Below are positions 25,103 to 33,339 of a DNA stretch of 64,000 nt, piece after piece (position 1 is the stretch's first letter; the number at the start of each line of letters is the position of its first letter). The notes under the pieces were generated by a model. It was given only the letters and a program-made list of their open reading frames with translations. It was not told the DNA's origin and did no database searches. The translations under genes and the position numbers were made by a program. Source of the DNA: Nocardioides ferulae (GTDB taxonomy: Bacteria > Actinomycetota > Actinomycetes > Propionibacteriales > Nocardioidaceae). Location: NCBI RefSeq assembly GCF_003660455.1, contig NZ_QZVR01000002.1, positions 310,001 to 374,000 of the forward strand. The letters are read 5' to 3'.

Positions 25103-26439
25103 GCACCGACCGCGAACCCGGCCAGGTCACCGCGCGGTGGGCCGCGCTCGTGGGCGGGGCACTGTTCGTAGCGCTGGCGGTGTGGCTGGTCCCGTGGGAT
25201 CCGATCCCCGGAGGGCCGCTGGAGCCGGTGCCTGCCACCGACGTGCTCACCCCTGAGCAGATCGAGCGGGCCGAGCAGTTCTCCCGGTGGGCGCGGGTGT
25301 GGAGCTACGGGTCGTTGGCGGTGTCGCTGGCGTTCGTGTGCTTCCTCGGGTTCAGCCGGCACGGCCAGCGGCTGGTGCAGCGGCTCCCGGGCCCGTGGTG
25401 GGCCCAGACGCTGCTGGCGGTGGCGGCTGTGGAGCTGCTGCGCCGGTTGGTCACGCTGCCGTTCGCGGTCGCGCAGCGCCAGCACCGCCTCGACTACGGG
25501 CTCTCGACGCAGTCGTGGGACGGGTTCGCGGTCGACCTCGCCAAGAGCGAGGCGCTCTCGATCATGGTGACCGGCGTCGCGCTCGTGGTGGTGCTGGCGG
25601 TCGCCCGGCGCTGGCGCCGGGCCTGGCCCGCCGTGGTCGGCGGGCTGCTGGGCGCCTTCGTGCTGGTCGCGTCGTTCGGCTATCCGCTGCTGGTCGAGCC
25701 GATCTTCAACGACTTCGACTCGCTGCCCGGCGGCGAGCTGCGCACGGCGGTGCTGGAGGTCGCCGAGGCCGAGGGGGTGGCGCTCGACGACGTGCTGGTC
25801 GTCGACGCGTCCCGTCGCACCACGACGCTCAACGCCTACGTCTCCGGCTTCGGCAACACCCGCCGGGTCGTGCTCTACGACACGCTGGTCGACGACCTTC
25901 CGGCCGACCAGGCGCTCTCGGTGGTGGCGCACGAGCTGGCCCACGCCAAGCACCAAGACGTGGTCGTCGGATCGGTGCTCGGCGCGGCCGGGGTCGTTGC
26001 GGCCGCGGGGCTGCTTGCGCTGGTGGTGCTCGGGGCGCAACGACGACGGCCGGCCCCGATGGGGCCGGCCGTCGTGCCGTTGCTGCTGGCGCTCTTCGCG
26101 GTCGGATCACTGCTCGCCGCGCCGATCGAGAACGGGATCAGCCGGCGGATCGAGCTGCGGGCCGACGTCGAGGCGCTGCGGGTCACGCAGGACCCGGAGG
26201 CGTTCGTCGCCGTCCAGCGGCGGCTGGCGCAGAGGTCACTGGCCGACCCCACCCCACCGGCGCTACTGCATTGGTGGTTCTCGAGTCACCCGTCGTCACG
26301 TTCGCGTCTGGGCCTCGTCAAAGCGATGTGTGGGGTTCGAGCAATGGCCGGTGTCAAGCCACCGGACGATCAGGGCCTTTCGACAACGCCACCCTGCTCG
26401 AGCTTGGTGTTGGTGTCGTCGAAAGCGCCTCCAACGTAG
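25099..26439 (+). CDS. M48 family membrane metallopeptidase (Ste24/HtpX-like)
   Basis: A 446-residue protein with about five membrane helices and the M48 zinc site: VVAHELAHAKHQD (HELAH, near residue 279) and the third ligand in ELRADVEALR near 353. FSSHPSSRSRL is the usual closing motif. It resembles the CAAX protease (Ste24) architecture. GTG at 25099 overlaps the previous gene by four bases. The C-terminal 45 residues after SRLGL do not look like the family, and the frame runs 70 bases into the convergent flp pilin gene before stopping, so the natural stop may have been lost or a frameshift may be present. Confidence 0.85.
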   Translation: MSTDREPGQVTARWAALVGGALFVALAVWLVPWDPIPGGPLEPVPATDVLTPEQIERAEQFSRWARVWSYGSLAVSLAFVCFLGFSRHGQRLVQRLPGPWWAQTLLAVAAVELLRRLVTLPFAVAQRQHRLDYGLSTQSWDGFAVDLAKSEALSIMVTGVALVVVLAVARRWRRAWPAVVGGLLGAFVLVASFGYPLLVEPIFNDFDSLPGGELRTAVLEVAEAEGVALDDVLVVDASRRTTTLNAYVSGFGNTRRVVLYDTLVDDLPADQALSVVAHELAHAKHQDVVVGSVLGAAGVVAAAGLLALVVLGAQRRRPAPMGPAVVPLLLALFAVGSLLAAPIENGISRRIELRADVEALRVTQDPEAFVAVQRRLAQRSLADPTPPALLHWWFSSHPSSRSRLGLVKAMCGVRAMAGVKPPDDQGLSTTPPCSSLVLVSSKAPPT

Positions 26440-26579
26440 TCCCCCAAGAGGAACACCGCGACGACGATAACGGCCGCAACTCCGGCGACGAGCAGGCCGT
26501 ACTCCACGGCCGAGGCACCGCGCTCGTCGTCGCGGTCGGGCAGGTAGGGCGCGAGCAGGATGCGCAGGTACTGGATCAC
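26370..26579 (-). CDS. flp: Flp-type pilin
   Basis: A 69-residue prepilin. The 21-residue leader ends ERG, followed by ASAVEYGLLVAGVAAVIVVAVFLL. The processing site is G21/A22, with Glu at +5 and Tyr at +6, the Flp signature. A hydrophobic helix of about 20 residues polymerises the fibre. GTG start at 26577-26579 with AGGAG seven bases upstream. It lies past the response regulator of the tad operon but has its own ribosome-binding site and a 146-base gap upstream, so it is probably expressed separately at high level. Its 3' end overlaps the M48 gene on the other strand by 70 bases. A prepilin peptidase is not in the window. Confidence 0.92.
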   Translation of the reverse strand: MIQYLRILLAPYLPDRDDERGASAVEYGLLVAGVAAVIVVAVFLLGDYVGGAFDDTNTKLEQGGVVERP

Positions 26580-26725
26580 TGGGTTCTCCTCGAGAGGTGT
26601 GGCTCCGCGGGGGGCGCCGAGCCGGTCATCGAGAATGATCGGCAGGCCGGCGCCGGACCTGACCAGCCCAACGGCCGAATCCGCCTAGCCCGAACGGGCC
26701 AGGGCACCCCAGGCGACCGGGGCTC

Positions 26726-27382
26726 TCAGAGGTCGGTGGGTCGCACCGAGGAGAGCAGCCCGATCCGCATCGCGGTGACCAGCGCCTGGGCCCGGTTGGC
26801 CGCGCCGAGCTTCTGGTAGATCCGCGCGATGTGCGACTTCGCGGTCGACTCCGAGAGATAGAGCCGCTCGCCGATCGCCGCCGCGCCCAGACCGTCGGCG
26901 AGCAGCACCAGCACCTCGTGCTCGCGCTCGGAGAGCCGGCTGGACTCGCCGGTGCTGCGCCGCACCATCGCCTGCACCAGCCCGGCGCACACGAACGAGC
27001 GGGGGGACACGTTCGCGTGCCGGGCGGCCTTGACCACCTCGGTCGAGGGGGCGTCCTTGCCGACGAAGCCGGAGGCCCCCGCCTCCATCGCAGCGAAGAT
27101 CTGGTCGTCGCCGGAGTGCATGGTGAGGATCACGATGCCGACCCGGTCGCTCTCGCGGCGGATCGCCCGGACGATGTCGAGGCCGGTGCCGTCCTGGAGC
27201 TGCAGGTCGGCGACCACCACATCGGGCTGCAGCTCGGCATAGGTGCTCAGCGCCTCGGCGACCGAGGCCGCGGTGCCGACGACGCTCATGTCGGGCTCGA
27301 GGTCGAAGACGCCCGCCAGGCCGTTGCGGATCAGCTCGTGGTCGTCGACGAGCAGCACACGGGTCATCGACTGCTCGGTCAT
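26726..27382 (-). CDS. NarL/LuxR-type response regulator of the tad operon
   Basis: A 218-residue regulator: receiver domain (VLLVDDHELIRNGL, phospho-acceptor Asp in DVVVADLQLQDGTG near residue 58, Thr in ILTMHSGDDQ, Lys in GFVGKDAP) and a C-terminal LuxR helix-turn-helix (LSEREHEVLVLLADGLGAAAIGERLYLSESTAKSHI). The ATG at 27380-27382 overlaps the kinase stop (ATGA). It is the last gene of the tad operon before flp, so flp and the tad promoter are natural targets, though no site was identified. Confidence 0.92.
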   Translation of the reverse strand: MTEQSMTRVLLVDDHELIRNGLAGVFDLEPDMSVVGTAASVAEALSTYAELQPDVVVADLQLQDGTGLDIVRAIRRESDRVGIVILTMHSGDDQIFAAMEAGASGFVGKDAPSTEVVKAARHANVSPRSFVCAGLVQAMVRRSTGESSRLSEREHEVLVLLADGLGAAAIGERLYLSESTAKSHIARIYQKLGAANRAQALVTAMRIGLLSSVRPTDL

Positions 27383-28995
27383 GCACTCACCTTGTGGGGG
27401 TCGTCGGTCGCTCGGCCACCGGCCATTGTGCCGTCCCGGGACGGATCCGCAGCCGGCGGCTCGCCCAACCGCACCGAGACCGCGACCCCGCCGCGGTCGC
27501 TTGCCCCGATCGAGAGCTCGGCGCCGATCAGCCGGGCCCGCTCCCGCATGATCTCCAGGCCTTGGGAGTCGTCACGGCCAGCCTGCAGGCCGCGGCCGTC
27601 GTCGGCCACCGTGATCCGCGCGGCCGGCGGCTGCACCTGGCAGTGCACGTCGATCCGGCTGGCCCCGGCGTGCCGCACGGCGTTGTTGATCGCCTCCTGG
27701 GTGATCCGGAACAGCTCGGCCTCGACCTCGGGCCGCAGCCGCGTGGTCCGCTCGTCGAGCGTGACGTGGATCGGTGTGCCCGAGACCTGGCTGAGGTTGC
27801 GGGCGATGGAGCCGATCGCGGTGCCCAGGCTCTCGTTCTCGCCGATGCTGGTGCGCAGGTTGATCACCGAGCGGCGCACCTCGGCGACGATCTGCGTCAC
27901 CTGGCCGCGCAGCAGGTCGATGCGCTCGCGCTGCTCCGAGGACTCCTCGCGGGCCGCGATCGCGTCGATCAGATAGCCCAGAGACGCGATGTCCTGGGCG
28001 ATCCCGTCGTGCATCTCGCGGGAGAGCCGGCGCCGCTCCTCGGCGGTGGCCGCGTCGCGGAAGGCGTCGAACATCAGCGCGGTGTCGAGGTGCACCGCGC
28101 TCGACTCCAGTCGGCGCATCAGCCGGTGGCTGCGCTCCGGGAGCCCCAGGCGGCCAAGATCCAGCTGATCCGAGAGCCGTCCGGCCACGACCGCCGTCGG
28201 CTTGCCCTCGCTGAGCAGTGGGAAGGCGAACTCGGCGCCGACCTCGACGGGCCGACCCTCGGCCCAGGCCCGGGCGGCCACGCCGTCGGCCGGGGCCGGC
28301 TGGATGTCGCTGTCGACGGACTTGGTGACCAGCGGGGTCAGCCCGTCGCCGCGTGGCACGTGCAGCGCCACGGTCGCCGCGGGCAGGTCGTCGAGCACGG
28401 CGCTCAGGATCGCTCCGCCCAGGGTCTTCGGGTCCAGCCCCGAGCTGAGGCCTCCGGTCAGCCCGATCAACTGCCGGATCAGGTCCTGGGCATAGAGGTA
28501 GGGCCCGAGCGGGTCGTCGGTGCGCCGGAGGGCGGAGTGCACGAAGCTGGCGATCAGGCCCAGGCCGAGGCCGGTGAACGACCAGGTGGCCAGCTCGCTC
28601 ACCTGCTCGTCCGAGAACCGGCCGAACAGCAGCAGCCCGGTGCCGACGAAGCCGCCCAGCAGGCTCGCCATCGCCAGTGCCACGCCGCGCAGTCCTCCCC
28701 GCAGGCCCGCGGTGAACGGGGGGACGGCGAGCGCCCCCAGCATCGCGTAGGAGCTCTGCAGGGCGTAGCCCGCCAGCACGCCGACCAGGGCCGGCTCCAG
28801 CACCCCCAGTGGGCGCAGCAGCCGGTCGGCGCGGCGGTCGAACACCTGGCAGAGCAGCCACAGCGCGGCCACCGCGCCCAGCGCGCCCATCGCGGTCGAG
28901 TCGTCCGACCAGAAGACCGGGACCAACAGGACCAGGACGGCGAACGCCCTCGCCGCTCCGGCGAGCCGGACGACGGAGAGCGGCGAGGGTCGCAT
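27379..28995 (-). CDS. Membrane sensor histidine kinase of the tad operon
   Basis: A 538-residue NarL-type kinase. The first about 165 residues hold four to six membrane helices. A GAF-like region (about residues 185-325) precedes the HisKA_3 segment EERRRLSREMHDGIAQDIASLG with the phospho-His near residue 345, and a HATPase domain follows (NNAVRHAGASRIDV, VADDGRGLQ). ATG at 28993-28995 shares a base with the tadC stop (TGATG). It is cotranscribed with the pilus genes and the next response regulator. Signal unknown; no extracellular domain is large enough to be a clear sensor. Confidence 0.9.
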   Translation of the reverse strand: MRPSPLSVVRLAGAARAFAVLVLLVPVFWSDDSTAMGALGAVAALWLLCQVFDRRADRLLRPLGVLEPALVGVLAGYALQSSYAMLGALAVPPFTAGLRGGLRGVALAMASLLGGFVGTGLLLFGRFSDEQVSELATWSFTGLGLGLIASFVHSALRRTDDPLGPYLYAQDLIRQLIGLTGGLSSGLDPKTLGGAILSAVLDDLPAATVALHVPRGDGLTPLVTKSVDSDIQPAPADGVAARAWAEGRPVEVGAEFAFPLLSEGKPTAVVAGRLSDQLDLGRLGLPERSHRLMRRLESSAVHLDTALMFDAFRDAATAEERRRLSREMHDGIAQDIASLGYLIDAIAAREESSEQRERIDLLRGQVTQIVAEVRRSVINLRTSIGENESLGTAIGSIARNLSQVSGTPIHVTLDERTTRLRPEVEAELFRITQEAINNAVRHAGASRIDVHCQVQPPAARITVADDGRGLQAGRDDSQGLEIMRERARLIGAELSIGASDRGGVAVSVRLGEPPAADPSRDGTMAGGRATDDPHKVSA

Positions 28996-29915
28996 CAGAA
29001 GTTGTCCATCATGCTCAGCGCGGCAGGGCCCATCACCGCGACGAACAGGCACGGCAGGATGCAGAAGATCAGCGGAACTGTGATCTTGACCGGCACCTTC
29101 TGCGCCTTCTCCTCCGCCCGCTGCCGGCGCTTGACCCGCATCTCGCTCGACTGCACCCGCAGCACCTGCGAGATCGGGATGCCGAAGGCGTCTGCCTGCA
29201 CCATCGCGCCGACGAACGAGCGCAGGTCGGCGACGTTGGTGCGCTCGGCCATCGCACGCAGCGCGCCGGAGCGGCCCTGCCCGATCTGGATCTCGCGGAG
29301 CACCCGGGAGAACTCCTCGGCCAGTGGGCCCTCGGTGTTGCGGGCCACCTGCTGGAGCGCCGCGTCGAACCCGAGGCCCGACTCCACGCTGATCGTGAGC
29401 AGGTCGATCGCGTCGGGCAGGTCGCGCTCGAAGCGGGCCGCCCGGTCGTAGGCGGTCTGGTAGAGGTAGAGATCCGGCACGAAGAAGCCCAGAGCCGCCC
29501 CGCCGAGCGCCATCACCACCCGCATCGGCAGCTCGACGCCGAAGACCAGAGAGAGCGCGAAGCCGACCAGGCAGAGCGACACCGCGCCGATGACCTTGCC
29601 CGAGACGACCCGGTCGACGCTCCAGTCGCGCGGGTTGCCCGCCAGGTCGAGCTTGCGGCGGATCCGGTCGGCCGAGTCGGCCCCCGTCAACCGCCGGCCC
29701 ACCCGCAGCGCGCGCTGTTGCAGCGGTTCGAGCACCCGCTCGCCGAAGGGACGCTCCAGCTCCTGGGTGAGCTCGGAGGGCGCCGAGCCCATCGCCCGGA
29801 CCAGCGCCAGGGAGCGGCCCACCCCCGACGCCTCGGCGTCGTCGCGCAGGGCAGCAGCGACCAGCACGAGGGCCACACCGACCAGCAGCAGGCCGAGGAG
29901 GAAGAGCATCGTCAT
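28995..29915 (-). CDS. tadC: Tad pilus inner membrane protein TadC (T2SSF domain)
   Basis: A 306-residue type II secretion F-domain protein with about four membrane helices (first near residue 3-23, two near 105-150, last near 285-303). The F domain is LPDAIDLLTISVESGLGFDAALQQVARNTEGPLAEEF. It forms the platform with TadB that the TadA ATPase drives. ATG at 29913-29915 is two bases from the tadB stop. No signal peptide or lipobox. Confidence 0.9.
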   Translation of the reverse strand: MTMLFLLGLLLVGVALVLVAAALRDDAEASGVGRSLALVRAMGSAPSELTQELERPFGERVLEPLQQRALRVGRRLTGADSADRIRRKLDLAGNPRDWSVDRVVSGKVIGAVSLCLVGFALSLVFGVELPMRVVMALGGAALGFFVPDLYLYQTAYDRAARFERDLPDAIDLLTISVESGLGFDAALQQVARNTEGPLAEEFSRVLREIQIGQGRSGALRAMAERTNVADLRSFVGAMVQADAFGIPISQVLRVQSSEMRVKRRQRAEEKAQKVPVKITVPLIFCILPCLFVAVMGPAALSMMDNF

Positions 29916-29916
29916 C

Positions 29917-31821
29917 TCACACCTCCACCTTCACCACGCGGCTCATCCAGAACACGCCGACGCCCAGCCACAGGGTCGCGCCGCCCAGCATGACCCACCC
30001 GCGGGGATCGGAGAACAGCGGCGCGACGTAGTCGCCGTTGCTGACCACGAGATAGAGCAGGAACCCGGGCGGCAGCGCCGAGAGCACGATCGCCGACAGC
30101 TTGCCCTCCGCGGCCAGCGCGGAGACCTGACGCCGCACGTACTCCCGCTCCCGCATGGTCGCGGCGACGGTGTCGAGCAGCTCGCCGAGGTTGCCGCCGA
30201 CCTGGCGCTGGATCCGGATCGCCATCACCACCCACTCGAAGTCCTTGCTGTCGAACCGCTCGGCCACCCCGTCGAGGGCCTCCTCGAGCGACACGCCCAG
30301 CCTGGTCTCCACGAGTACCCGCTTGAACTCGCCCGACACCGGGTCGGCGCCCTCGCGCACCACCGTGTCGACCGACTGGGCCAGCGACAGCCCGGCCGAC
30401 AGCGAGCCCGACATCAGCTGCAGCGTGTCGGGCAACGCGGCGTTGAACGCCTTGCGGCGCTTGGACCGGCGCAGCCCGAGCCAGGCCCACGGCCCGATGG
30501 CACCGAGGGCGAGGAACACGATGCCGAGCAGCAGGCTGCCGCCGCCGAGGAGCAGCCCGAGCAGCCCGGCGACCACGACGACGCCGGTGTGCACCAGGAG
30601 CCACTCCGACGACTTCAGCTCGCTGCCGGCCGCCTCGAGGCGGCGGGTGATCCGCACGTCGAGGCCCTTGTTGCGGTTCAGCACCTGGGCGGCGGCGTCG
30701 GTGGCCTGGGACAGCGCCTGCTCGGCGTCGACCCGGTGGCCGGGCTGCTCGGTGGTGGTGGTGTCGGCGTAGCGGGCGACCCGGTCGGCCATCGACAGCT
30801 CCGCGCGGCGTCCGGGCACCAGCAGCACGGCCAGGGCGAGCAGGCCGGCACCGAAGACGCCGACACCGGCGTACATCAGCCAGCGTGGGGGCACCCACCC
30901 GGTGTCGTCGGCCACGACCGGTGGCGCGACGGCCGGCGCCTGTGGCTTGTGGCGCTGCACGGTGGTGAACGCCTGGACCACCAGGGGCTCCCCGCCGGCG
31001 GGCAGCGTGATCTGGAGCGTCGCCTCGGTGCCGGTCACGTCGTCGGGGACGTCGACGCTGACCAGCAGCTGGCGGGCGAGCACGGCCGCCTCGGCGTCGA
31101 ACGCGGCGACGAGGGCGTCCTGGTCGGCCTCGACCACGGTGCCGGCTCCGGCGGCCGCCAGCTCCTCCAGCCGGGCCAGCGACTCGGGGGTCTGCTCGAG
31201 CGCGACCACGTCGAGCAGGACCTCCGCCTCGGAGACCGCAGCGACCGTGTCGGCGACGTCGACGCCGGTGGTGTCGGCGCCGTCGGAGAGCACCAGCACC
31301 GACCGCTGGCCCTCGCCTCCGGCCATCGCGACCGCGGCCTGGACGCCGTCGTAGAGCCGGGTCTGCCGGCTCAGTGTGAGCTGGTCGAGCACCGCCGCCG
31401 CCTCGGCCCGGTCGACGGTGGGCGGCAATGCCTGCGACACCTCGTCGGCGAACGTGACGATGCCGACCTCGACGTCGGGCGGCACCGCCGCCAGGAACGC
31501 CGCGGCAGCGGCTCGGGCCGCCTCGAAGCGGGCACCGGCCATCGACCTGCTGGTGTCGATCGCGAGCACCGCGGTGCGGCGTACGGCAGTCGAGGACGCA
31601 GCCCGCACGGCCTCGGCAGCGGCGTCCCGGCCGTCGACGGTGGCGGTGACCTGGTCGAGCCGGACCTCCGCGCCGGCCGGCACCGAGACGAGGACCTCGA
31701 GCCCGGCCTTGCGGACCTCGACGTGCGCGATCGAGGCCCCGGTGGGGTCGTCGGCCGCGGCCGGGGCGCCGACCAGCAGCAGTGAGAGGAGCCCGGCCGT
31801 CGCGGCGAGGAGGGCGCGCAT
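29917..31821 (-). CDS. tadB: VWA-TadB fusion: von Willebrand domain joined to pilus platform protein
   Basis: A 634-residue two-part protein. After a signal peptide (LLAATAGLLSLLLVGAPAAADD), residues about 75-250 are a von Willebrand A domain with an intact MIDAS metal site: AIDTSRSMAG, then a Thr near 150 and LSDGADTTG. This part lies outside the cell. A membrane helix near residue 315 leads into the cytoplasmic TadB region (about 340-634), a T2SS F domain: ALPDTLQLMSGSLSAGLSLAQSVDTVVREGADP, ending in paired membrane helices. An external metal-dependent adhesion or sensing domain on the pilus platform is striking. The start at 31819-31821 abuts the tadA stop. Confidence 0.9.
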   Translation of the reverse strand: MRALLAATAGLLSLLLVGAPAAADDPTGASIAHVEVRKAGLEVLVSVPAGAEVRLDQVTATVDGRDAAAEAVRAASSTAVRRTAVLAIDTSRSMAGARFEAARAAAAAFLAAVPPDVEVGIVTFADEVSQALPPTVDRAEAAAVLDQLTLSRQTRLYDGVQAAVAMAGGEGQRSVLVLSDGADTTGVDVADTVAAVSEAEVLLDVVALEQTPESLARLEELAAAGAGTVVEADQDALVAAFDAEAAVLARQLLVSVDVPDDVTGTEATLQITLPAGGEPLVVQAFTTVQRHKPQAPAVAPPVVADDTGWVPPRWLMYAGVGVFGAGLLALAVLLVPGRRAELSMADRVARYADTTTTEQPGHRVDAEQALSQATDAAAQVLNRNKGLDVRITRRLEAAGSELKSSEWLLVHTGVVVVAGLLGLLLGGGSLLLGIVFLALGAIGPWAWLGLRRSKRRKAFNAALPDTLQLMSGSLSAGLSLAQSVDTVVREGADPVSGEFKRVLVETRLGVSLEEALDGVAERFDSKDFEWVVMAIRIQRQVGGNLGELLDTVAATMREREYVRRQVSALAAEGKLSAIVLSALPPGFLLYLVVSNGDYVAPLFSDPRGWVMLGGATLWLGVGVFWMSRVVKVEV

Positions 31822-33335
31822 CAGTTCCGCTCCGGCAGGAACAGCAGCGGGTCGACGGTGACGTTGACGTAGGCCATCTTCTCGAGGAACTGCGGCCGCA
31901 GGCCGGTCGCCTTGAGTCGGCCGAGGCTGTGCCCCTCGGCGTCGAAGCCGGCGGTCTGGTCGAAGACGAAGATGTCCTGGAGGGTGATGATGTCGCCCTC
32001 CATGCGCTCCACCTCGGTGATGTGGGTGATCCGCCGGGTGCCGTCCTTGAACCGGGTCTGGTGCACGATCAGGTCGACCGCGGACGCCACCTGTTCGCGG
32101 ATCGCCCGCACCGGCAGGTCCATGCCCGCCATCAGCACCATCGTCTCCATCCGCGAGAGCGTGTCGCGGGGGCCGTTGGAGTGCAGCGTGCAGATCGAGC
32201 CGTCGTGGCCGGTGTTCATCGCCTGCAGCATGTCGAGCGCGGAGGCGTCGCGCACCTCGCCGACGATGATCCGGTCCGGCCGCATCCGGAGGCTGTTCTT
32301 GACGAGGTCGCGGATGTGCACCGCGCCCTTGCCCTCGATGTTGGAGGGCCGCGACTCCAGTCGCACCACGTGCTCCTGCTTGAGCTGGAGCTCGGCGGCG
32401 TCCTCGATCGTGACGATGCGCTCGTCGTGGGGGATGAACGAGGAGAGCACGTTCAGCGTGGTGGTCTTGCCGGCGCCGGTGCTGCCGCTGACGATGACGT
32501 TGAGCCGGCCCCGGACGCAGGCGGCCAGGAAGTCGCGGGTCTGCGGGGTCAGCGAGCCGAACCGCACCAGGTCCTCGTCGGTCAGCGGGTCGGTGGCGAA
32601 CTTGCGGATCGTCAGCGCCGAGCCGTCGACGGCCAGCGGCGGGATCACGGCGTTCACCCGGCTCCCGTCGGGCAGCCGGGCGTCGACCATCGGGCTGGAC
32701 TCGTCGACGCGCCGCCCGATGCGGGAGACGATCTTGTCGATGGTCCGGCGCAGGTGGTCCTCGTCGGCGAAGCGGGCGTCGGCGGGGGTCAGCCGGCCGC
32801 GCTTCTCCAGCCAGATCGACGCCGGCCCGTTGACCATCACCTCGGACACGTCCGGGTCGCGCAGGAACGGCTCGATCGGGCCGTAGCCGAGGATGTCGTC
32901 GGTGATCTCCTGCGTGACCCGGGCCCGGTCGCTGCTGCTCAGCGGTCGGTCCTGGGAGGAGAGCACCTCGGCGAGCACCGAGCGCACCTGCTGGTCGAGC
33001 TCGGCCTGGTCCATGTCGGCGTCGTAGAGGTGCGGGCCGAGCTGCCGGAGGAGCTGGCCGTGGACGCTGGACTTCAGCTCCTCGAGCCGGTCGTGCTGCT
33101 GGCTGGTGAAGGAGCGGCGGGAGCCGCCGCTCGGTTCGGCGGGCTTGGCCGGCTTGGCCGGCTCGGTCGGCGCCGCCGGCTGAGGCGGTACGACGGCCGC
33201 GTGCGTCGGCGCGCCGGCGGGCGTCGCCGGGTCCCCGGCGGCGGGGCCGGGGGTGGTCTCGGCGCCGGCACCGGCGTGCCGGCCACTCTGCTCCGCCTCC
33301 CGGCGGGCGGCGGCGAGACGGTCGGCCAGACTCAT
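31821..33335 (-). CDS. tadA: Tad pilus secretion ATPase TadA/CpaF
   Basis: A 504-residue hexameric ATPase that powers Flp pilus assembly. N-terminal Ala/Pro-rich stretch of about 75 residues, then a helical N domain, and a RecA-like core: VSGSTGAGKTTTLNVL (Walker A, near residue 290), the Asp box IVTIEDAAELQL, PDRIIVGEVRDASALDMLQAMNTGHDG (Walker B) and ICTLHSNGPRDTLSRME with the catalytic His. ATG at 33333-33335 follows the cpaE stop by four bases. Confidence 0.95.
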   Translation of the reverse strand: MSLADRLAAARREAEQSGRHAGAGAETTPGPAAGDPATPAGAPTHAAVVPPQPAAPTEPAKPAKPAEPSGGSRRSFTSQQHDRLEELKSSVHGQLLRQLGPHLYDADMDQAELDQQVRSVLAEVLSSQDRPLSSSDRARVTQEITDDILGYGPIEPFLRDPDVSEVMVNGPASIWLEKRGRLTPADARFADEDHLRRTIDKIVSRIGRRVDESSPMVDARLPDGSRVNAVIPPLAVDGSALTIRKFATDPLTDEDLVRFGSLTPQTRDFLAACVRGRLNVIVSGSTGAGKTTTLNVLSSFIPHDERIVTIEDAAELQLKQEHVVRLESRPSNIEGKGAVHIRDLVKNSLRMRPDRIIVGEVRDASALDMLQAMNTGHDGSICTLHSNGPRDTLSRMETMVLMAGMDLPVRAIREQVASAVDLIVHQTRFKDGTRRITHITEVERMEGDIITLQDIFVFDQTAGFDAEGHSLGRLKATGLRPQFLEKMAYVNVTVDPLLFLPERN

Positions 33336-33339
33336 CGGG

